DNA of 64,000 nt. Source: Seminavis robusta. Lineage: Eukaryota; Bacillariophyta; Bacillariophyceae; Naviculales; Naviculaceae. A model generated the notes under the pieces. The model worked only from the letters and a program-made list of their open reading frames with translations. It was not told the DNA's origin and ran no database searches. Location of the stretch: assembly GCA_903772945.1 (NCBI GenBank), contig CAICTM010000215.1, positions 1-64,000 on the forward strand, read 5' to 3'. Shown here in pieces: positions 49,936 to 59,994 of this stretch. Made by a program: the position numbers and the translations under genes. Each line of letters starts with the position of its first letter. The stretch's first letter is position 1.

Positions 49936-51822
49936 ATGAAAACAGTGTTTCCACTCTCCCTGTTGCCGCTTCTGGCGTTCACTGGCGCTCAAGATTGCTC
50001 CAACTTTCAAGCTCTTCATTCGTTTCAGCCTGGCGTTGAACTGGAATGGGTCGTTACCGTGGACGATGAGAGCCCCACCGGAGGTCTCTTTCGCGCTCAA
50101 GTGACCTACGAAGGTCTAGGATGGGTGGGCTTGGGATTCAGCCCCACAGGAGGCATGGTCGGGTCCTTGGCTGTGATTGGTCTGCCCGATGCACCAGACG
50201 GAGACTCCAACCCTGGCAAATACGATTTGTTGTCGTACAGTCCCACCACAGCGGATCTGTCCAGTCAACAAACCCTCATGGACCACAGCGTGACACAGAA
50301 TGAAACTCATACTGTCCTTACATTTTCAAAGTACCTGAAAGAGGATGGAGAAATAGAAATTAATCCTCAAGGCGACAATTTCATTTTGGTTGCTACTGGA
50401 TCCTCGAATACATTTGGTTACCATGCGTTTCGCGCTTCCGAGTCTCTGACCTTTGAACCTTGTGAAGAGCCTCCAGCCGTCGATGCCGATGCGGCCGCCA
50501 TGGATACTGATGCGGCCGCCGTCGACACGTCGGCTGCTCCCACTGGATCACCCACCATTTCCATGGCGCCGACAACCTCACCCACCAATGGACCCACAGA
50601 AGCTCCAACAGAAATGATCATTCCTGATACTTCGCCCCCTGGTGAAATCGTCAATTGCTCCGAGTTTCAATCCACCCACGCGTTTGACGATATCCCCATG
50701 ACGATCGAATATGTGGTCGTCGAGGACGACAGTCCCAATCTAGGAATTTTGAGCGCTCGGGTGACATATGAAGGGGTTGGGTACGTCGGGATGGGATTTT
50801 CCAGCGATGGTCGCATGGTAGGACCGCAACATCTTGCAGTAATCGGAGAGCCAGATGAACCGGAGGGTCCTTCGAATCCAGGAAAGCGCAACTTGGCGGG
50901 TTTTGACACCACTGCGAACGCCCTCACCGATCAACAGACGCTGATGAATCACTCCATTTTTCAAAATGACACCCACACCGTCTTGGAGTTTTCCAAGTAC
51001 TTGAAAGAGGACGGAGAAATTGAGATCAATCCTTCCGGAACCAACTTTATCCTGGTGGCGGCAGGAATATCCAACGCTTTTGGATCTCATAGGTACCGAG
51101 CGTCTGTCGGTCTTGTCTTCCAGCCTTGCGTAGAAGGCCAATTGGCCAGCAATGTCACAGCAGCTGGAGCCGTCTCGATTGAATTTGACGACAAGAAGCG
51201 ATTCTTCAAAGTTCATGGCATCATGGCTGCTATTGCTTGGGGTCTGTTGGCTCCGTTGGCCATTGCCAATAGCATGTGCCGCCACTTGATTCCCAAACAG
51301 GGGCTTTGGTTCGAGGCACACCGCGGATTCAATATTATGGTGTTTGTGCTGACGGTCATTGCGTTTGCCGTGGTCGTCAAGGCGCTGGAGGATACGAGCG
51401 GCGGCAATGCGGACCATTTCAAACCTCGCGAAGGAGCATTGGGCAAACATCACACGATCGGGTTGGTCGTCTTTATCTTGGTCATTGTGCAGTGCATTGG
51501 TGGCATGATGCGACCCCACCTTCCTTCTCCCGGTGAGAAACCTTCCGCTATCCGTGTCATGTGGGAGTTTGGACACAAGGGTTGTGGAATTTCGCTCCTG
51601 GCCATGGGTTGGTATCAGTGCCATTCGGGGCTCGTCTTGTACGCTCGGCGATTTACTAATGAAGAGGATTACGTCGGTGTCTTTTGGGGTATCACGGCTA
51701 CCATTGCGGCTATTGGCTTTGCTGGAAAGATTCACGGATTGTTGACTCGCATGCCTGAATTGCCAGCACAGAAGGCCAACGGTTCCACGGCCAACGAGGA
51801 ACACGAAACTATGGATGCCTGA
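49936..51822 (+). CDS. Two-DOMON cytochrome b561 protein
   Basis: A 628-residue single-exon protein from the ATG at 49936, with signal peptide (residues 1-18, ending AFTGA-QDC). Two DOMON domains follow (residues ~20-175 and ~240-400) that are close copies: VTYEGLGWVGLGFSPTGGMVG and VTYEGVGYVGMGFSSDGRMVG. They share LKEDGEIEINP and a Cys pair each, and a Thr/Pro/Ser-rich linker separates them. The C-terminal half is a cytochrome b561 domain with helices carrying the four heme-ligand histidines (KVHGIMAAIAW, FEAHRGFNIMV, KHHTIGLVVF, FGHKGCGISL). Such CYBDOM proteins pass electrons across the membrane from ascorbate or similar donors to ferric iron or apoplastic acceptors. This suggests surface ferric reduction, a plausible role in iron uptake for a marine alga. 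The tail is cytosolic and short. Confidence 0.88.
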   Translation: MKTVFPLSLLPLLAFTGAQDCSNFQALHSFQPGVELEWVVTVDDESPTGGLFRAQVTYEGLGWVGLGFSPTGGMVGSLAVIGLPDAPDGDSNPGKYDLLSYSPTTADLSSQQTLMDHSVTQNETHTVLTFSKYLKEDGEIEINPQGDNFILVATGSSNTFGYHAFRASESLTFEPCEEPPAVDADAAAMDTDAAAVDTSAAPTGSPTISMAPTTSPTNGPTEAPTEMIIPDTSPPGEIVNCSEFQSTHAFDDIPMTIEYVVVEDDSPNLGILSARVTYEGVGYVGMGFSSDGRMVGPQHLAVIGEPDEPEGPSNPGKRNLAGFDTTANALTDQQTLMNHSIFQNDTHTVLEFSKYLKEDGEIEINPSGTNFILVAAGISNAFGSHRYRASVGLVFQPCVEGQLASNVTAAGAVSIEFDDKKRFFKVHGIMAAIAWGLLAPLAIANSMCRHLIPKQGLWFEAHRGFNIMVFVLTVIAFAVVVKALEDTSGGNADHFKPREGALGKHHTIGLVVFILVIVQCIGGMMRPHLPSPGEKPSAIRVMWEFGHKGCGISLLAMGWYQCHSGLVLYARRFTNEEDYVGVFWGITATIAAIGFAGKIHGLLTRMPELPAQKANGSTANEEHETMDA

Positions 51823-52497
51823 TCAACTTGTGCTGACCGGCGGGTGGATTTTCTGCGTCTCCTCCGACAAAATCACATCTTTTTCGTGTCGGAACAATCC
51901 ACATGCCAACCGAAAGAGTGGCCTGGGCCCATATGACCTCCACCACCCATGGCACGACAGGCAGTCATCGCTAAACACCAAACCTTGCAACCTGTCGTAA
52001 CCACGCCACAGACCACCACGACATACTCACATCTTTTTGTTTTGGAACGATCTCCATGTCGAACGAAAGAGTAATAAATAGATAGGTTTTTTAGAAATCA
52101 TTCTGCTCGTCGCTAGCTAGCCAGTACCATAGCGGGTGGTGATTGACTTTGTTGCCAAAGCCTTCAAGAGCCGTGCCTTCTCTGCTAGGCTTCTATGTGT
52201 TTGTGTTTGTGAAACGGCGAGAGCCCGCTACAGTACAGTCGTACCCTTCCTGTGGCCAATGCCCTTTGGCAAGACCATGAAGACGCGCTCGTGTGGGTGT
52301 GAATGAAGATATGTGGAGGCAGTAGCACCGTATCCAGAGCTCGCCCCGCTCCCTCAAAAAAACGTCACTGAAACGATGAATCGACGACCATGGCGCAATG
52401 GATCTTCAAGGGGTCCAAAACTTTGCCATCGCTTCCTTTTCATTCCTCCCTCTCTCGATAACGAAGAAGTAAGACTCTTTCAAACCAAATTTCTACA
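51823..52497. other. Intergenic, about 0.7 kb, with an imperfect 55-bp repeat
   Basis: Two related stretches (about 51869-51923 and 52026-52078) share CACATCTTTTT, then GGAAC(A/G)ATC and CGAA(A/C)GA. No gene seen. Confidence 0.45.
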
Positions 52498-53193
52498 ATG
52501 GCAACTCTATTCGCTCGCTCTGTGGCCCGTACATCGGTTGGATCTGCTCTCCGCAGTTCCAAGGTTGTCTCTGCTTCCTCCAGACTTGGAGTTGTTCGAT
52601 TGACCAGTTACTTCACCCCAGGTGCGAATACGTGGATTTTCCTGAGGTTGTTTTCTGGATCCTATCTTTGGTATGATTCTTTCAAGATACCAGATAATTG
52701 GCCTTGTCAAGATCTTCTAATGTTTGTGTGCTCGATTCATTCCATGTGTTCTTCTCACTCTTGTTGGTTTGGTATCATGTTCCATGTTTCTTCTATCCAT
52801 GTTGGCATCTCTCTTCCAAATTATTTGATTGGCACAGCCCACGAATACGTCAAAGTGGAGGGCAACATTGGAACGGTTGGAATCACAGATTTTGCCCAAT
52901 CCGCTTTGGGGGATATCGTCTTTGTGGATTTGCCCGAGGTCGATGACGATTTTGAAAAGGGTGACAGCTTTGGTTCGGTCGAGTCTGTCAAGGCTGCATC
53001 GGATGTCTATGCCCCGGTAGCAGGGAAGGTGATTGAAACCAACGACAATATCTCGGATGATCCCGGTCTCGTCAATACTGCAGCAGAAACAGATGCTTGG
53101 TTCATCAAGTTGGAAATCAGTGATGCCAGTGAATTGGATGGTCTCATGGATGAAGCTGCCTACAAGGAACACTGCGACAAGGAAGCTCATTAA
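52498..53193 (+). CDS. gcvH: Glycine cleavage system H protein
   Basis: Exons 52498..52621 and 52838..53193 encode 159 residues. The 216-bp intron begins GTGCGA and ends GGCACAG. Joining gives YFTPA-HEYVKVEGNIGTVGIT, the standard start of the H protein fold. The first ~35 residues are Ser/Arg/Ala-rich without acids (MATLFARSVARTSVGSALR), a mitochondrial presequence. The lipoyl-lysine site is ESVKAASDVYAP within GDSFGSVESVKAA. The C-terminus, DAWFIKLEISDASELD, is typical. H protein carries the aminomethyl group between P, T and L proteins in mitochondrial glycine breakdown and photorespiration. The intron is itself open in frame (72 codons), so an unspliced transcript would encode a longer protein; the family alignment argues against that form. 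Confidence 0.94.
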   Translation: MATLFARSVARTSVGSALRSSKVVSASSRLGVVRLTSYFTPGANTWIFLRLFSGSYLWYDSFKIPDNWPCQDLLMFVCSIHSMCSSHSCWFGIMFHVSSIHVGISLPNYLIGTAHEYVKVEGNIGTVGITDFAQSALGDIVFVDLPEVDDDFEKGDSFGSVESVKAASDVYAPVAGKVIETNDNISDDPGLVNTAAETDAWFIKLEISDASELDGLMDEAAYKEHCDKEAH

Positions 53194-53570
53194 TTAATTA
53201 CGTGAATGAATGAGGCACGTTACAACGACAACAAATGACAAAATTGACTACTAGTACGGTGACAAAAATTTCGAAAAGGCCTACAATTTTTGGAGTTGTT
53301 TTGGCCACCAAATGATGATGTAAGCCACTGGAACAGCAATCAATCCATCAATCTTCCCGGATCTAGCTATCGTACTGGTACTGTAATTGTTGTGGTCGGT
53401 GAAAATGTTGCAATCTTCCCCTTCTAGTTTCTTAGCAAAGCTGCAGTGGAGAACTGCACCTCAAGTCTATCATATCTTAGAACCGGGCTGAGTTTTGGAA
53501 GCCAGCTACTGGAGACAAAACTGAAGAATCCTCGGTGTTTCCCTACAATAGTGCGGTTGCCACCATGGAA
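53194..53570. other. Short convergent spacer
   Basis: 377 bp between the stop codons of gcvH and MCM10. Nothing else seen. Confidence 0.45.
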
Positions 53571-55637
53571 CTAATGGCTAAATCTGCTGAACCTCGTCCA
53601 TTCAATGCCCGAGCCCAACGTCAGGCCTCCATCTTGGACTGATCTGGACGTCAACTTGGAACGTTTCTCCGCCACAGTTTCATCCTTCTTGTTCAAGATG
53701 CGTTTGAGCACTACATCGTGTCGGGCACGAAGGCAAACCTTTGGCTCCTTCTTGAACCGCTTGTTGCTGCATGTCTTGCAAATCCATTCCTTGTCCACCA
53801 CTTTCTTTTGGTCCGCCAATAGTTGTTGTTGTGCTTTGCCCTTGGTCTTGTCTTTGCGAGCTTCTTCTTGTTCCAATTCCGTGACACGACGACGGCTTTC
53901 TGCATAGGCTTCGGCATCCGCTTCGCTAGCAAAGCGACTCTTGGTATTCATGACGGCTGCCCGATCCATGTTCTGAAGGGTAGCATTGTTTTGTACCAGG
54001 GACGATCCAAAGAACCCAGAGGCATCGGCACTGTCCTGCGCACTTTTCTTCTTCTTGTTTAGGTTTGTCGCTTTGACGTCCTTTCCATTTTGGGCACCAC
54101 GCAGTTGTTTAGCCAACTCCGTTTGCCTAGACAAGATGTCGCTTGCAGATTGTTGCTCCGCAGCTGCAGTCTGGGCGAACAAGGACTGGCCACCTCCACG
54201 GTTATTGGGTCCACCCGCGGAGGCAAACATTCTGGAAGGCTTTGGAACGGCAACCGATCCGTCAAAACCTCCCATCGCAACGGTGTTCAACTTGACCGCA
54301 GATTTTCGGCCCGTAGGTCCTTGTCTACTGCTACCGGGGGTGGCCTGAGGAAGTCGTTGTCGCTTGCCCGTAGTTGTAGCGAGCCAATTGTGGGCCTCCT
54401 TATTAGTTTTGGCGGTCTTGGATCGATTGCTTCCCAAAGGTGCACGTTGGTTGTTGCTTGACGATGGAGTGGGTCGGGCCGGGCCTTTCTTCGCATAGGG
54501 GTTCTCCTTGGCCTTGAAATTCAGTATGCCATTTGAAGCCAGTTTGGGATTGCGTTGGAGCGCAATCGGTCGGTTGAACGAGTCGGCCCGAGGTTGTCTA
54601 TCTGTTGGAGCCTTCCCCTTGCTCATCTGCATGGGAACTCCTCGCATCTGCTTTGATACTACAAGGGTTTGGTGAGGGTTGTAAATCCCTTGGCCTCCTT
54701 TGGAGGGTGCTTGTGTGTTGACCTCATGTCGTAGTTGTTGTACAAAAGTTCCCTTTTTGGCACCCTTACCATTTCCTTGTTGATTTGCAGCTGCATTTGC
54801 TTGATTGCGATGGTGGTGGCAGTATTTGCCTGCACGAACATCAATGACTGTGTTACATCTTTTGGCATTGTTCACCCAATGTCCGTCAGAATTCTTGCCT
54901 TTAACAGTTGCCTGACATACACCAAAATCTCGCGCTTTGGCCACTACAAAGATGCGTCGTTCATCATTGATGCTAAAGCTGATGGAGGTAGTGTCGACAA
55001 ACTTGCTGTTTTGCTGTGGTTCTTTGGCTGGAATCAGGCGTGGATTGTCCAAGGCCACCACCATCCCTGGCTTGATTTCTCGGCAGAACTTGCTAAAGGC
55101 AGCACCAAACAGTAACACTGTCACAGAAGGACCAGTGTTAATGTTGCTGCCCATGGTCAAAACACAAAAAGCATTGCCTTTGGCAGCAATCTTGGTTCCT
55201 GAGTTGGTAAAGACAAGACCCACAGTGAATAGGTTGGTATTGCCATGGACATTGGCGGGAGAAACAACCAGCGCTGGGTCAATCAAAAGATGATTCAGGG
55301 CAGCTAGACACATGGCTCCCAACGCGGCCGGAGATTGGTAGTTTCGAGTCTGAATGTATTCCAACAAATCAAGCGATCCAACTTTGCGGTCCAGCATGCG
55401 CATCTTCAAGATACTATCCACCTGTGCTTCGCCAGTTTCAGCCGCTGTCTTTTTCTTTGCTTTCTTCGTGGCTGGCCTCCCCCCTGCATGATGGCCGTTG
55501 TTGTTGTCTGCATTGTGGGGTGTGACGTTGCGCACTGTCGACGAAGAGTTGGAAGGAGAGCGAGTATTTACAGGTTCTTCTGGCTCCGGTGGCAACAGGT
55601 CGTCCCCACCTTCCATTAAAGCCAAGAGATCATCCAT
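53571..55637 (-). CDS. mcm10: MCM10 replication factor
   Basis: A 688-residue single-exon protein. The N-terminus is acidic and then basic (KKAKKKTA). Residues ~95-235 form the OB-fold (LFTVGLVFTNSGTKIAAKGNAFCVLTMG, shown here in part, then GMVVALDNPRLIP). A CCCH-type zinc finger comes next, with Cys in GVCQATVKG and KRCNTVID and the GKYCHHH end, as in MCM10. The QGIYNPHQT region and the Gly/Ser/Arg-rich middle are disordered. The C-terminus has a second zinc pair (WICKTCSNKRF, EPKVCLRARH) and the conserved LTLGSGIEWTRFSRFS end. MCM10 activates the CMG helicase and recruits DNA polymerase alpha at replication origins. The ATG at 55637 starts a typical acidic leader; length is in the range of the family. 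Confidence 0.88.
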   Translation of the reverse strand: MDDLLALMEGGDDLLPPEPEEPVNTRSPSNSSSTVRNVTPHNADNNNGHHAGGRPATKKAKKKTAAETGEAQVDSILKMRMLDRKVGSLDLLEYIQTRNYQSPAALGAMCLAALNHLLIDPALVVSPANVHGNTNLFTVGLVFTNSGTKIAAKGNAFCVLTMGSNINTGPSVTVLLFGAAFSKFCREIKPGMVVALDNPRLIPAKEPQQNSKFVDTTSISFSINDERRIFVVAKARDFGVCQATVKGKNSDGHWVNNAKRCNTVIDVRAGKYCHHHRNQANAAANQQGNGKGAKKGTFVQQLRHEVNTQAPSKGGQGIYNPHQTLVVSKQMRGVPMQMSKGKAPTDRQPRADSFNRPIALQRNPKLASNGILNFKAKENPYAKKGPARPTPSSSNNQRAPLGSNRSKTAKTNKEAHNWLATTTGKRQRLPQATPGSSRQGPTGRKSAVKLNTVAMGGFDGSVAVPKPSRMFASAGGPNNRGGGQSLFAQTAAAEQQSASDILSRQTELAKQLRGAQNGKDVKATNLNKKKKSAQDSADASGFFGSSLVQNNATLQNMDRAAVMNTKSRFASEADAEAYAESRRRVTELEQEEARKDKTKGKAQQQLLADQKKVVDKEWICKTCSNKRFKKEPKVCLRARHDVVLKRILNKKDETVAEKRSKLTSRSVQDGGLTLGSGIEWTRFSRFSH

Positions 55638-55969
55638 CTTTTCCTTTCACGCTGCCGTGCTAGCTAGTAGTTTGTGGCACAGAGTTATTAATAGTTGTTT
55701 CCCTTCTTTGAAGTTTGTTCTCTGCAAAAAAATGGTTGCGAAGGAGGTTCGCGCCAAAAATTCTCAGGAGCAAATCCGCCACGAGCGAGCGGTCTGGCTG
55801 TCCCGCCAAGAGACGCGCTGATCGGGGCTGAGAGAAAGAAAACCATGGACAACATTGTGGAACTCTTGGTTGAAACGAAGTCTCCATCGGTGCCGCAATG
55901 CCACAACTTACTTGGCCACAACTGCGTCGGAAACAACCACAATAGAAGTTTTAAGAAAACGTTTTCAAG
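55638..55969. other. Spacer between divergent genes
   Basis: 332 bp between the MCM10 start on the minus strand and the ankyrin copy C start. No gene seen. Confidence 0.4.
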
Positions 55970-57700
55970 ATGGAGAAAGACAATGTCAAGAGAGATTTAC
56001 AGTGCAGCAGCTTAGTATCACCCAAGCAGCCCAAGCGATCAAAGCATTCAATTGAAGTATCCAGCCAAGGTGTCTCGGAAGGTATTTCTTGTATCTTACA
56101 GCAGCTCAGTCCGGCATTGGACAAAACACTGCCAAGGCAGCAGTGCAGCACCTCCAAACTGCACTGGCTCTACAGGAACAGGTGAATGCAGTTGTACACC
56201 AGGCTAAAACCAATCTCAGGGTTGCTTCAGGAGCAGAATCCTGTTTGAAGCATGAGGACATTTGGGTCCAAAAGATCTTCCCTTTTCTTGGTATGGGCCA
56301 ATTTGCCTTTGTGGCACCAGTAAGCTACAACAGGAAGGAGCTCTACAAAGCTTACTGTAAGACAGTGGAAAATCCTCCAGAGGTGCAAGTAGGCATTGTT
56401 GTCAGAAATTCTGCTATTGAGATGCAAGGAGGCATTTTCAGCAAGCCTGTTGTTGGTAGGGGTTTGGCAACCTATTCTGATGCTTTCTACAGTGCAATTT
56501 TCTCCAGTGTCCCCCGTGCAGAGTATTGGTACACCAACAAACTTGTCGGCACTTTTGAAGAGATCAATGGATGTATGTGCTGCAGCTGCCAAATCAGGTA
56601 ATATTCATGTTGTTGAGTGGGCCCAAAACAAAGAAGGATTCGGTTGGAATGCAAAGACATGTGAGAGTGCTGCAGCAAATGGTCACATCAAAGTGCTGAA
56701 ATATGCACATGAGAATGGCTGCCCATGGGATCAGCGTACATGCAGCAATGCTGCTATGAATGGTCATTTGGAAGTACTCAAATATGCACGCACATGAGAA
56801 GGGCTGTCCTTGGAATGAAGAAACATGCAAAAATGCTACACAGTTTGGCCATTTTGATGTGCTGAAGTATGCCCATGAGAATCACTGTCCATGGGATGAA
56901 GGTACCTGTAAAAATGCTGCTACGCATGGACATCTCGACATCCTCAAATATGCCCATGAGAATGGCTGTCGATGGAACCTACACACCTGCTTAAATGCTG
57001 CACAATTTGGCCATTTGGATTGCAATATGCACATGAGAATGCCTGTCCATGGGATGAGGAGACATGCGAAGGTGCTGCTGAAAATGGCCATTTGGAGTGC
57101 CTCAAATATGCCCACGAGCATGGCTGTCCTTGGGATAACTATACCTGTAGGGCGGCTGCTGAGACTGGCCATTTGGAGTGCCTCAAATATGCCCACGAGC
57201 ATGGCTGTCCTTGGAATAACTATACCTGTAGGGCAGCTGCTGAGAATGGTCATCTGGATGTCCTCAAATATGCCCACGAAAATGGCTGTGAATGGGATGA
57301 AGGCACGTGTTCCCATGCTGCAATGAATGGTCATCTGGCTGTCCTCAAATATGCCCACGAAAATGGCTGTGAATGGGCTGAAGGCACGTGTTCCCATGTT
57401 GCAATGAATGGTAATCTGGAAGTGCTCAAGTATGCCCATGAAAAAGGTTGTGCCTGGGATGAAAACACGTGCCACTTGGCTGTTCCCAAAGGTCACCTAG
57501 AAGTGCTACAATATTTACATGAAAATGGCTGTCCATGGGATGAAAACACATGCCGTGAAGCTGTTAAATGGGGCCAATTGGAGGTGCTGAAATATGCAAT
57601 TGAGAATGGGTGCCCATATCACGACCATGACTTGATGGCAGCGAGTTATAGCGAGGTACTTGATTGGGTTCAAAGCTTCTTCTCGCAGAGGGATGACTGA
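55970..57700 (+). pseudogene. F-box-like/ankyrin-type repeat protein (copy C), decayed
   Basis: It starts at an ATG at 55970 (MEKDNVKRD), matching copies A and B. It keeps the F-box-like region (CLKHEDIWVQKIFPFLGMG, VSYNRKELYKAYC), the FSSVPRAEYW linker and about twelve YAHENGCPWD-type repeats to a capped YAIENGCPYHD end. The parts lie in different frames. The frame changes near 56075-56115, near 56570-56580, near 56785-56790 (a tandem repeat of GCAC inside an otherwise regular YAHE codon run) and near 57025 (CTCA missing relative to the repeat). So four frame changes in 1.7 kb, at least two of them 4-bp steps. Nothing resembling introns explains them. The copy is probably not translated whole; the repeats are still well preserved, so decay is recent. 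Confidence 0.78.
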
Positions 57701-58028
57701 ACTCTCCTAGATAAAAAGCAAACTGATGGAGTACTTTTTATACTTTTTGCGCTTCATGGTGGTGGTTGCTGGGAGAACAGTTTTGATAATAGGTCTAACT
57801 ATGCGTCAATACACGGAAACGTAGTGATGTCTTCATGTTGTATTTTGTTTGATTATATATTTGCATTTAGTTTCTACTGTCGTACCCTGTGCCCTTGACT
57901 TTCGAAAAATTGTATGTAGCTAGCTATGAGTGGAGGATTCCAGTGACCCTGTGCATCCCGCCCACCCAACCCAATGCCTCCGGCAAATATTTACTCTTGG
58001 GTACAACAGCACTCTTGGCTGTTTCCAT
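57701..58028. other. Short convergent spacer
   Basis: 328 bp between stop codons of ankyrin copy C and the orphan on the minus strand. Nothing identified. Confidence 0.4.
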
Positions 58029-58838
58029 TCAAATCTCATAGAGGACCCGTCCCATGTAGCGATGAGCAATCACGTCTGAAGAAACAGCTGAAGATTCCTG
58101 CGATTCCAGCTTGTTGAGCGGAGGTGGAGCACGAAAGGAGGGACCTCGTGCTTTGCTGCTTCCCTTTTTGTGCCCCATGGCGGTTCGCTTGGTGGCAGCC
58201 ACGGCGCGTGCGGCATCATTCTCATCGTTCGTATTAGTGTCGTCCCGATCATCGTCAAAAAGAGCAATCTTACGTCGACTCTTTAGGAAAAAGTCTAGCT
58301 CGTCAAACGGTTGGTCCAAGGCATCATCTCGGGGGTCATCTTGGAGAGCTGAAAAGTCATCTTCGAGGATGGAGTCCTGAGGGAACAAGTGGACAAACTT
58401 GGGGACACCCTCTTCGTTCTTGTCTGACGACAATTGGGCAGCAGCACTGGCAGTAGGGTAAACCATCATGAGTTGGGCGTGGCTGCGATGGAACCATGGA
58501 AAAGGAGGTTGTTGTTGCTGCTGCTGTTTGGAAGACGCCTTGCGAGAATTATGATGGTGACGACGGGAGGAGTCGACTTTCTTTCGTGGAAATGGTTCGT
58601 AGAGGGTAAGGAAGGGGCTGCTCTGTTCGAACTGGGAGGTAGGGATGTTCATTGTCTCGTCTTGTGTTCTTGTTGTGGACGGTGATACCTGCTGTCTCTG
58701 ATTCGATCCCACCAACAGCGCAAACAATGAGGCAAACAACTTGCCGGTGGCTCGTTCGCAGTTTTGCAACGGCAGATAGGTGCGAGTCGTTTCATGGCTG
58801 GCAACCCGTTTCTCATGGTGCATCCAAAAACGAATCAT
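58029..58838 (-). CDS. Orphan protein, acidic and Ser/Gln-rich
   Basis: A 269-residue single-exon frame with an ATG at 58838; the in-frame ATG near residue 63 (MNIPTSQFEQ) may be the true start. The first ~55 residues are basic with a mildly hydrophobic stretch (LFASLFALLVG). The rest is mostly disordered with a run of Gln (SSKQQQQQQPP). An acidic segment (DDFSALQDDPRDDALDQ) follows, then the more ordered FDELDFFLKSRRKIALFDDD and a basic Lys/Gly stretch before a short conserved-looking end (HRYMGRVLYEI). I recognise no family or motif. It could be a nuclear or cytosolic low-complexity protein; confidence that it is a gene rests on length and ATG only. Confidence 0.5.
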   Translation of the reverse strand: MIRFWMHHEKRVASHETTRTYLPLQNCERATGKLFASLFALLVGSNQRQQVSPSTTRTQDETMNIPTSQFEQSSPFLTLYEPFPRKKVDSSRRHHHNSRKASSKQQQQQQPPFPWFHRSHAQLMMVYPTASAAAQLSSDKNEEGVPKFVHLFPQDSILEDDFSALQDDPRDDALDQPFDELDFFLKSRRKIALFDDDRDDTNTNDENDAARAVAATKRTAMGHKKGSSKARGPSFRAPPPLNKLESQESSAVSSDVIAHRYMGRVLYEI

Positions 58839-59994
58839 GCTGAAATCGGTTAGCTTCTAATCTATCTGTCAAGTACTTTCTCACTCCTGAAATCAGCTAT
58901 TGAAGCTCCTCATCTTCTGTAGAAACGCTTGTTGCAGCCTCAGCCTCTCCAAACCAAATCAGCTCTCTTGAACTTCTCTTGTGAGAATGATACAATCCCG
59001 AAAGCGTCCAACCAGGTCCTTTCGCATAAACGCATAGAGCACCGCTTGCCGTTGCAGACCGTCTGTAGCGTTTTTGGCCGAGAAACCGCGGAGTCCCACG
59101 GGAAAAATTCCTGTGGAATCATTTTTATGCTTGTGCCTGAAAGGCTTTACAAAAATTTGGAGATCAATCTACTTAGTGGGCTTGCCAGAAAAGGTAGCTG
59201 GCCAGCGCTGCTGGCGAGCTACGCAGACGGGTACAGATCTCGGAGTAGCGTTCCTCAATCGTGTGTCCCGTTAAATCTGAAAAATAGATGCAAATATTTT
59301 TAAGAATTAGGGGCGTTTCCTCTTTAGGGGCAGGTTTCGAAAACGCCCCTAATTAATAGGGGCGGTTTTGGGCATCTGGGCCTAAAATATGGGCGTTTTG
59401 GCGATTTTTGGGCAGGTTTGGAGACTTCCCCTGAATGGAAACGGTACTGAATGGTTAATACATTGAAAACGCCCCTATTTTAGGGGCAGGTTTGGAAAAC
59501 GCCTCTAATTATTAGGTGCCGTTTGGGGAATCCACCCCAAAAATAGGGTTTTTTTTGGCGATTTAGGGGCAGGTTTGGAAACCGCCCCAAATGTTGTTTC
59601 GTATTTAGGGGCAGATTCCCCGAAACGTCCCTGCTGTATTTGAGGGGCGGATTACATGTATAGATACAGGCACGACTGAGGAACGCTCCAGATAGATAAT
59701 AGTTACATGTATCAGGCATCCGCCAGTACCGGTACATCTACCAGTACTGTAACCTCACAAGGCACTACCAGTCTACCAGTACGCCACCACTGACGTCATT
59801 GGCCATCATGCCCACTCCAGCGGGCGGCAGCACCAAAATAAGCGAACCCACACCAAAATAATTGCAATTTCAGGTTGTCAGTTTGTTGACAAGTCTGTGT
59901 CAACACAGCTGTCAACATACTAGTATAAGATAATATCTTTGCAGCTTCCGCCAAATACCCCTTCTGGTTTTGGTGGAGGTGATGGGCTTTGGCA
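58839..59994. other. Intergenic, about 1.2 kb
   Basis: No gene seen. It carries the GGGGCGTTTT repeat block annotated separately and the upstream region of the methyltransferase gene. Confidence 0.45.
59308..59655. repeat. Degenerate inverted and direct repeats of a GGGGC(A/G)GTTT unit
   Basis: At least eight copies of (T)AGGGGC(A/G)GTTT(G/C)GAAAACGCCCC-like text, irregularly spaced and partly inverted so that many pairs can form hairpins (GGGGCG ... CGCCCC). Spacers are AT-rich. No coding frame crosses it. Confidence 0.75.

Noticed and set aside
58701-58720. GATTCGATCCCACC resembling a tRNA T-arm
   Set aside because: Lies inside the minus-strand orphan coding region and no cloverleaf forms.
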